From: Egerieimonas sp900552095
GTDB taxonomy: Bacteria > Bacillota > Clostridia > Lachnospirales > Lachnospiraceae
Direction: 5' to 3'
DNA: 26,034 nucleotides
NCBI GenBank assembly: GCA_902469965.1
Contig: CABREP010000031.1
Coordinates: 1-26,034 of the forward strand
The first letter of the stretch is position 1, and each line of letters opens with the position of its first letter. The translations under genes and the position numbers were made by a program. This document shows positions 22,094 through 26,034 of the stretch, piece by piece. Under the pieces are notes generated by a model, which searched no databases, was not told the DNA's origin, and saw only the letters and a program-made list of their open reading frames with translations.

Positions 22094-22849
22094 TCACATG
22101 GACAGCGTCAGAATTTCTGGCTCGCCGTCAGTAATCAGAATCGTATTTTCATAGTGGGCAGATAAGCTCTCATCCTCAGTCACTACCGTCCAGTCATCAT
22201 CCAGCCAGCATACTTCCGGACGCCCCAGATTGATCATAGGCTCAATCGCCAGGGTCATCCCCGGCTGCAGCAGGATTCCTCTGCGCTTCTGTGCAAAATT
22301 GGGGATCTGCGGATCCTCGTGGAGAGAAGTTCCGATCCCGTGTCCCACCAGATCCCGAACTACACCGTAGCCAAAACTCTCCGCATAGGCTCCGATTGCA
22401 GCCGAGATCTCATGCAGATGATGACCGGCTTTTGCCATCTTAATTCCCTCAAAGAAACTCTGCTTTGTCACTTCCATCAGTTTCCGCGCTTCCGGAGATA
22501 CCTCTCCCACTGCATAGGTGCGGGCGGCATCTGAATGATACCCCTTCCAGATCAGTCCGGCATCAATCTTCACCAGATCCCCTTCCCGGATGATCCTGTC
22601 CTTTTTCGGAATACCGTGAACTACCTCATCGTTGATGGAAATACAGAAAGAAGCCGGAAATCCATTATAATTGAGAAAGTTAGGGGTGCATCCCCTCTCC
22701 CGGATCATTTTCTCCCCGATCTTATCCAGCTCTCCGGTGGTAATTCCCGGTCTGATATGCTCTGCCAGGCCGCTGTGAACTTCCTCCAGCAGCTTTCCCG
22801 CATGACGCATAAGTTCAATCTCTTTGGCAGTTTTAATTGTCACTGACAT
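22094..22849 (-). CDS. map: Type I methionine aminopeptidase
   Basis: The 251-residue enzyme removes N-terminal Met from new proteins. Metal ligands are visible in order: KIDAGL (Asp), GYHSDAARTY (Asp), LVGHGIGTSLHE (His), AIEPM (Glu) and SAHYENTI (Glu). The substrate-pocket stretch FPASFCISINDEVVHGIP is typical. No N-terminal zinc-finger or SH3-like extension is present. The ATG at 22849 is 3 nt after the adk stop, and GGAG lies inside the end of adk. Confidence 0.97.
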   Translation of the reverse strand: MSVTIKTAKEIELMRHAGKLLEEVHSGLAEHIRPGITTGELDKIGEKMIRERGCTPNFLNYNGFPASFCISINDEVVHGIPKKDRIIREGDLVKIDAGLIWKGYHSDAARTYAVGEVSPEARKLMEVTKQSFFEGIKMAKAGHHLHEISAAIGAYAESFGYGVVRDLVGHGIGTSLHEDPQIPNFAQKRRGILLQPGMTLAIEPMINLGRPEVCWLDDDWTVVTEDESLSAHYENTILITDGEPEILTLSM

Positions 22850-22852
22850 AGT

Positions 22853-23497
22853 TTACGCTCCTAAGATCTCGGTGATCTTCTCAAACACAGCTTCCATTTC
22901 CAGAGTTCCGTCTACTGTCTTCAGGATTCCCTCTTTTCCGTAGAAATCCAGAAGAGGCTGTGTCTGCTCATGATAAACTTTCAGACGGTTCTGTACGGTT
23001 TCCGGCGCGTCATCATCCCGAAGCACCAGTTTTCCGCCGCACACATCACAGATTCCCTCTGTTTTAGGCGGAATATGTTCGATGTGATAGGTAGAACCGC
23101 ATCCCAGGCAGGCACGGCGGCCGGACATCCGGCGCACGATATTTTCATCCGGTACATCTACGTCAATGGCGAAGTCCATCTTCTCTCCTCTTTTTTCCAG
23201 CGCTGCCTTAAGCGCCTCTGCCTGAGGAATCGTACGGGGAAATCCGTCCAGAACATAACCGTTTTTGCAGTCTTCCTGTCCGATCCGATCCACAACCAGA
23301 TCACAGGTCAGCTCATCGGGAACCAGCAGTCCCTTCTCCATATATTCTTTTGCCTTATTTCCCAGTTCCGTTCCGTTTTTAATATTGGCACGGAAAATAT
23401 CTCCTGTGGAAATATGGGGAATCTGATATTTTGCTGCGATTTTTTTTGCCTGAGTACCTTTTCCGGCTCCCGGCGCTCCTAACATAATGATTTTCAT
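22853..23497 (-). CDS. adk: Adenylate kinase, zinc-binding type
   Basis: The 214-residue enzyme interconverts ATP + AMP with 2 ADP. The P-loop is MLGAPGAGKGTQ near residues 5-16, followed by ISTGDIFR and the LDGFPRT motif. The LID holds a complete Cys4 zinc site, Cys-x2-Cys-x16-Cys-x2-Cys (CLGC...CDVC), as in Gram-positive enzymes. The ATG at 23497 follows AAGGAG. A 71-bp gap with a hairpin separates it from secY, the longest gap in this cluster. Confidence 0.98.
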   Translation of the reverse strand: MKIIMLGAPGAGKGTQAKKIAAKYQIPHISTGDIFRANIKNGTELGNKAKEYMEKGLLVPDELTCDLVVDRIGQEDCKNGYVLDGFPRTIPQAEALKAALEKRGEKMDFAIDVDVPDENIVRRMSGRRACLGCGSTYHIEHIPPKTEGICDVCGGKLVLRDDDAPETVQNRLKVYHEQTQPLLDFYGKEGILKTVDGTLEMEAVFEKITEILGA

Positions 23498-23536
23498 AGT
23501 TTTTCTCCTTGAATACTTTTTCCATAAACACGTTAA

Positions 23537-23560
23537 GGCTGTGGCGTTTCCACCACAACC
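23537..23560. other. Stem-loop between secY and adk
   Basis: GGCTGTGG (23537-23544) and CCACAACC (23553-23560) pair over 8 bp (one G-U) with an 8-nt loop. No T run follows on the minus strand, so it is not a normal terminator. It may be a processing or regulatory hairpin in the adk leader. Confidence 0.45.
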
Positions 23561-23568
23561 TCAGTCGT

Positions 23569-24885
23569 TTAATCATTCAAAAAGCCCTTGTAGTTTCTTA
23601 CCAGCATCATGGATTCAATCTGTTTTAAGGTCTCCAGCACGACTCCCACAACGATGATCAGAGAAGTACCTCCAAAAGATACCTGTGCTCCGAATACTCC
23701 GTTGAAGAAGAAGGGAATAACGGCTACAATGGTCAGACCGATGGCACCGATGAAAATAATATAATTCAGAATCTGTGTCAAATAGTCTACTGTCGGCTTG
23801 CCCGGACGGATACCGGGGATAAAGCCGCCCTGCTTCTTCATATTATCTGCCACCTCAAGCGGATTGAAGGTGATCGATGTATAGAAGTAAGCAAAGAAGA
23901 TAACCAGTGCGATATACAGCACCAGCCCCAGAGAATACTGGGGAGCCGACGGCTTAAACCAGTTACTGGAATTCAATGCTGCCAAAATCTGGCTTCCGAT
24001 TCCTGTCCCCTGGCCTTTGCCCAAAATGCTGGCCACAATACCAGGAATAGAAAACAGGGAAGAAACAAAAATGATCGGGATCACACCTGCGGTGTTTACT
24101 TTCAGAGGAATATGGCTGGACTGTCCGCCCACCATTCTTCTGCCCTGCATTTTCTTGGAATACTGAACAGGGATGTCTCTCTCTGCGCCGTTCAGGATCA
24201 GAACCAGAACAACGACTACCAGAATTACGGCCAGAATAATCACTCCGGCCAGTGCACCCTTGGCAATGGTCTTGCCTTTCACGAAGTTCTCGTAGAGAAG
24301 AACCATATCGCTGGGGATCCTGGAAACAATGTTGATCAGAAGGACGATGGAAATACCATTTCCAACTCCCTTCTCATTGATCCGCTCTCCAACCCACATC
24401 AGGAAGGCACTTCCTGCAGTCAGGGATGCAACAATAGAGATACCCTTCCAGACTGTCATATCTGCGATCCAGCCCTGATTATGGAATCCAATGGTAAATG
24501 CAACAGATTCAAACAGAGCAAGACCTACCGTGACATAACGGGTGATCGCGGCCAGTTTCTTCCTGCCGTCCTCCCCGTCTCTCTGCATCTCCTCCAGCTT
24601 CGGAATCGCAATGGTCAGAAGCTGAATGATAATGGAAGAGGTAATGTACGGTGTGATATTCAATGCAAATATTGACATATTCTCAAAAGATCCTCCGGTA
24701 AACGCATCCAGGAAATTGAAGGCATCCCCGGTCTGGCTGGCAAACCAGGCCTGAATCTGTTCAGAATCAATAAAAGGTACCGGCAGCTGTGAGCCTAATC
24801 TCACAACCACCAGCATCATAAATACATAAAAGATTCTCCGTCTCACGTCCTGAATTTTGAACGCGTTTTTCAGAGTTTTAAACAT
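23569..24885 (-). CDS. secY: Preprotein translocase subunit SecY
   Basis: The 438-residue, ten-helix channel protein begins MFKTLKNAFKIQDVRRRIFYVFMML. It carries the SecY signatures near the second helix (ALNITPYITSSIIIQLL) and KMQGRRMVGGQSSHIPLKVNTAGVIPIIF, plus the late loop GGFIPGIRPGKPT. It forms the SecYEG pore in the membrane. Its ATG shares one base with the stop of rplO (TAATG), with GAGGTGA upstream, so the two are coupled. Confidence 0.98.
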   Translation of the reverse strand: MFKTLKNAFKIQDVRRRIFYVFMMLVVVRLGSQLPVPFIDSEQIQAWFASQTGDAFNFLDAFTGGSFENMSIFALNITPYITSSIIIQLLTIAIPKLEEMQRDGEDGRKKLAAITRYVTVGLALFESVAFTIGFHNQGWIADMTVWKGISIVASLTAGSAFLMWVGERINEKGVGNGISIVLLINIVSRIPSDMVLLYENFVKGKTIAKGALAGVIILAVILVVVVLVLILNGAERDIPVQYSKKMQGRRMVGGQSSHIPLKVNTAGVIPIIFVSSLFSIPGIVASILGKGQGTGIGSQILAALNSSNWFKPSAPQYSLGLVLYIALVIFFAYFYTSITFNPLEVADNMKKQGGFIPGIRPGKPTVDYLTQILNYIIFIGAIGLTIVAVIPFFFNGVFGAQVSFGGTSLIIVVGVVLETLKQIESMMLVRNYKGFLND

Positions 24886-25325
24886 TAGATCACCTCTACA
24901 GTTCCACCTGCGGCTTCAATCTTTGCTTTTGCACCTTCGCTGCAAGCATCAACCTTAACGGTCAGCTTCTTGGTCAGGTTTCCGTTACCCAGAATCTTAA
25001 CGCCATCCTTCGGATTGGTTACGACTCCGCTCTCTACCAGAGCTGCTACGGTGATCTCTGCACCATCTTCAAATCTCTCTAATGCGCTTACATTGATTCC
25101 CACGATCTGCTTGCTGTTTCTGCAGGTAAATCCTCTCTTGGGAATTCTTCTGTATAAAGGCATCTGGCCACCTTCAAATCCCGGTCTGGGAGCTCCAGAA
25201 CGAGCTTTCTGGCCTTTATGTCCCTTACCAGCAGTTTTTCCGTTTCCAGACGCATGACCACGGCCTCTGCGGAAATTGCTGCTGTGTTTAGAGCCTTCTG
25301 CCGGCTGTAAGTTAGCTAAATCCAT
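24885..25325 (-). CDS. rplO: 50S ribosomal protein L15
   Basis: The 146-residue protein starts MDLANLQPAEGSKHSSNFRRGRG, followed by the glycine/lysine-rich KTAGKGHKGQKARSG and FEGGQMPLYRRIPKRGF, all typical of L15. I use the ATG at 25325, 8 nt after AAGGAGG; an in-frame GTG three codons up overlaps that site. It belongs to the spc operon. Confidence 0.98.
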   Translation of the reverse strand: MDLANLQPAEGSKHSSNFRRGRGHASGNGKTAGKGHKGQKARSGAPRPGFEGGQMPLYRRIPKRGFTCRNSKQIVGINVSALERFEDGAEITVAALVESGVVTNPKDGVKILGNGNLTKKLTVKVDACSEGAKAKIEAAGGTVEVI

Positions 25326-25347
25326 TTTTGGCACCTCCTTGTATTAT

Positions 25348-25530
25348 TTATGCTTCTTCTACTTTTACCAGATACTCAACCTGCTTTACCATTCCGCGCA
25401 CTGCTGCGTTGTCCGGCAATTCAACAGTTTTGTGCATCTTGGTCAGTCCTAAAGCTTCTACGGTCTTTCTGTGTTTCGGAACTGCACCAATCGTAGATTT
25501 TACCAGTGTAACTTTTAATTTATCTGCCAT
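25348..25530 (-). CDS. rpmD: 50S ribosomal protein L30
   Basis: The 60-residue protein MADKLKVTLVKSTIGAVPKH, with RKTVEALGLTKMHKTVELPD following, is a standard bacterial L30. The ATG at 25530 follows AAGGAGG. It sits 14 nt after rpsE and 22 nt before rplO, the usual order. Confidence 0.98.
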   Translation of the reverse strand: MADKLKVTLVKSTIGAVPKHRKTVEALGLTKMHKTVELPDNAAVRGMVKQVEYLVKVEEA

Positions 25531-25544
25531 CTTCGTCGTCCTCC

Positions 25545-26034
25545 TTAAAAGATCTCTTCAACGGATTTTCCGCGAAGTCTTGCAACTTCTTCCGGAGTCT
25601 TCAGCTGCTTCAGACCTTCAATTGTAGCAAGTACAACGTTCTGTTTGTTTCTGGAACCCATACATTTGGTACGGATATTCTTAATACCAGCTAACTCAAT
25701 CACCGCACGGGCCGGACCTCCGGCGATAACACCGGTACCTTCGGGAGCACGCTTTAACAGCATCTCTGCGCTTCCGAATTTGCCCACGAAGTCATGGGTG
25801 ATACTTCCATTGTCATCTCTTGCTACGGTAACCAGTTTCTTCATGGCATCTTCTTTTCCCTTGCGGATTGCCTCCGGGATTTCTGCTGCCTTTCCTAAAC
25901 CTGCGCCAACATGTCCGTTGCCGTCACCAACAACCACCAAAGCGGTGAAACGGAAGTTACGACCACCCTTAACAACTTTTGTTACACGTTTGATTGATAC
26001 TACTTTTTCTTCCAGTTCAAACTGGCTGGCATCA
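25545..26034 (-). CDS. rpsE: 30S ribosomal protein S5, 5' end cut by window edge
   Basis: The frame is open from the stop at 25545 to the window edge, giving 163 visible residues. They begin DASQFELEEKVVSIKRVTKV, then VKGGRNFRF. This is nearly the whole protein; only a few N-terminal residues are missing. The C-terminal half shows RAPEGTGVIAGGPARAVIELAGI, typical of S5. An internal ATG/GTG-type start near 25940 should not be taken as the gene start, because the conserved N-terminal dsRNA-binding-like part lies before it. Confidence 0.97.
   Translation of the reverse strand, partial: DASQFELEEKVVSIKRVTKVVKGGRNFRFTALVVVGDGNGHVGAGLGKAAEIPEAIRKGKEDAMKKLVTVARDDNGSITHDFVGKFGSAEMLLKRAPEGTGVIAGGPARAVIELAGIKNIRTKCMGSRNKQNVVLATIEGLKQLKTPEEVARLRGKSVEEIF

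Noticed and set aside
23379..23576. Small leftward frame of 65 codons over the secY-adk gap
   Set aside because: It overlaps adk out of frame and uses codons typical of a shadow frame. The gap itself is better explained as a leader with a hairpin.

Overview
The window looks like a chromosomal segment of a Gram-positive, low-to-moderate GC member of the Clostridia, most likely Lachnospiraceae. The evidence is a Clostridium symbiosum-type 874-residue pyruvate phosphate dikinase, a Cys4 zinc-type adenylate kinase, an L14e-like KOW protein between map and infA, strong AGGAGG-type ribosome binding sites, and lipoprotein solute-binding proteins. Nearly everything is transcribed leftward (minus strand); only the DUF308 membrane protein gene and pepV point right.

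Layout from left to right. (1) 1-1065: 3'-truncated AAA/DUF4143 ATPase gene with its own near-consensus promoter, AT-richer than its neighbours and probably accessory. (2) 1309-3933: ppdK, with its promoter and a candidate terminator. (3) 4295-5197: a HdeD/DUF308-like six-helix membrane protein with a long charged tail, ending at a bidirectional terminator shared with the next operon. (4) 13355 down to 5264: an eight-gene, tightly packed, LacI-headed operon. In transcription order it runs lacI, M28 metallopeptidase, RbsB-like lipoprotein, RbsD-like pyranase, RbsA-like ATPase, RbsC-like permease, M20 deacylase/peptidase, and a ThuA/glutamine-amidotransferase-like protein. Its control region has two tandem promoters, one a perfect TTGACA-17-TATAAT, plus two LacI-type operators and two further unexplained palindromic motifs. 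(5) 19820 down to 13855: a second leftward operon of peptide/nickel-type ABC transporter genes (two permeases, two ATPases, lipoprotein) ending in a SAM-dependent methyltransferase; its genes overlap or nearly abut. A G-tract palindrome upstream resembles CsoR/RcnR-family metal-sensor operators. (6) 20073-21458: pepV dipeptidase, divergent from the transporter operon and ended by a very strong bidirectional terminator. (7) 26034 down to 21581: the distal part of the spc ribosomal protein operon (rpsE-rpmD-rplO-secY-adk-map-KOW protein-infA), which stops abruptly after infA instead of continuing into rpmJ-rpsM-rpsK-rpsD-rpoA-rplQ.

The most interesting parts are the two accessory transport operons. 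The LacI operon combines a sugar-type importer and a ribose-pyranase-like enzyme with two peptidase/deacylase-type enzymes and an amidotransferase-fold protein. It has no sugar kinase, and the binding protein has changed ribose-contact residues. That suggests an unknown substrate such as an amino-acid- or acyl-conjugated sugar. The transporter-methyltransferase operon, with its CsoR/RcnR-like site, suggests a metal or metal-chelate uptake system. Both functional readings are inference. No tRNA, rRNA, CRISPR array or insertion sequence was seen.
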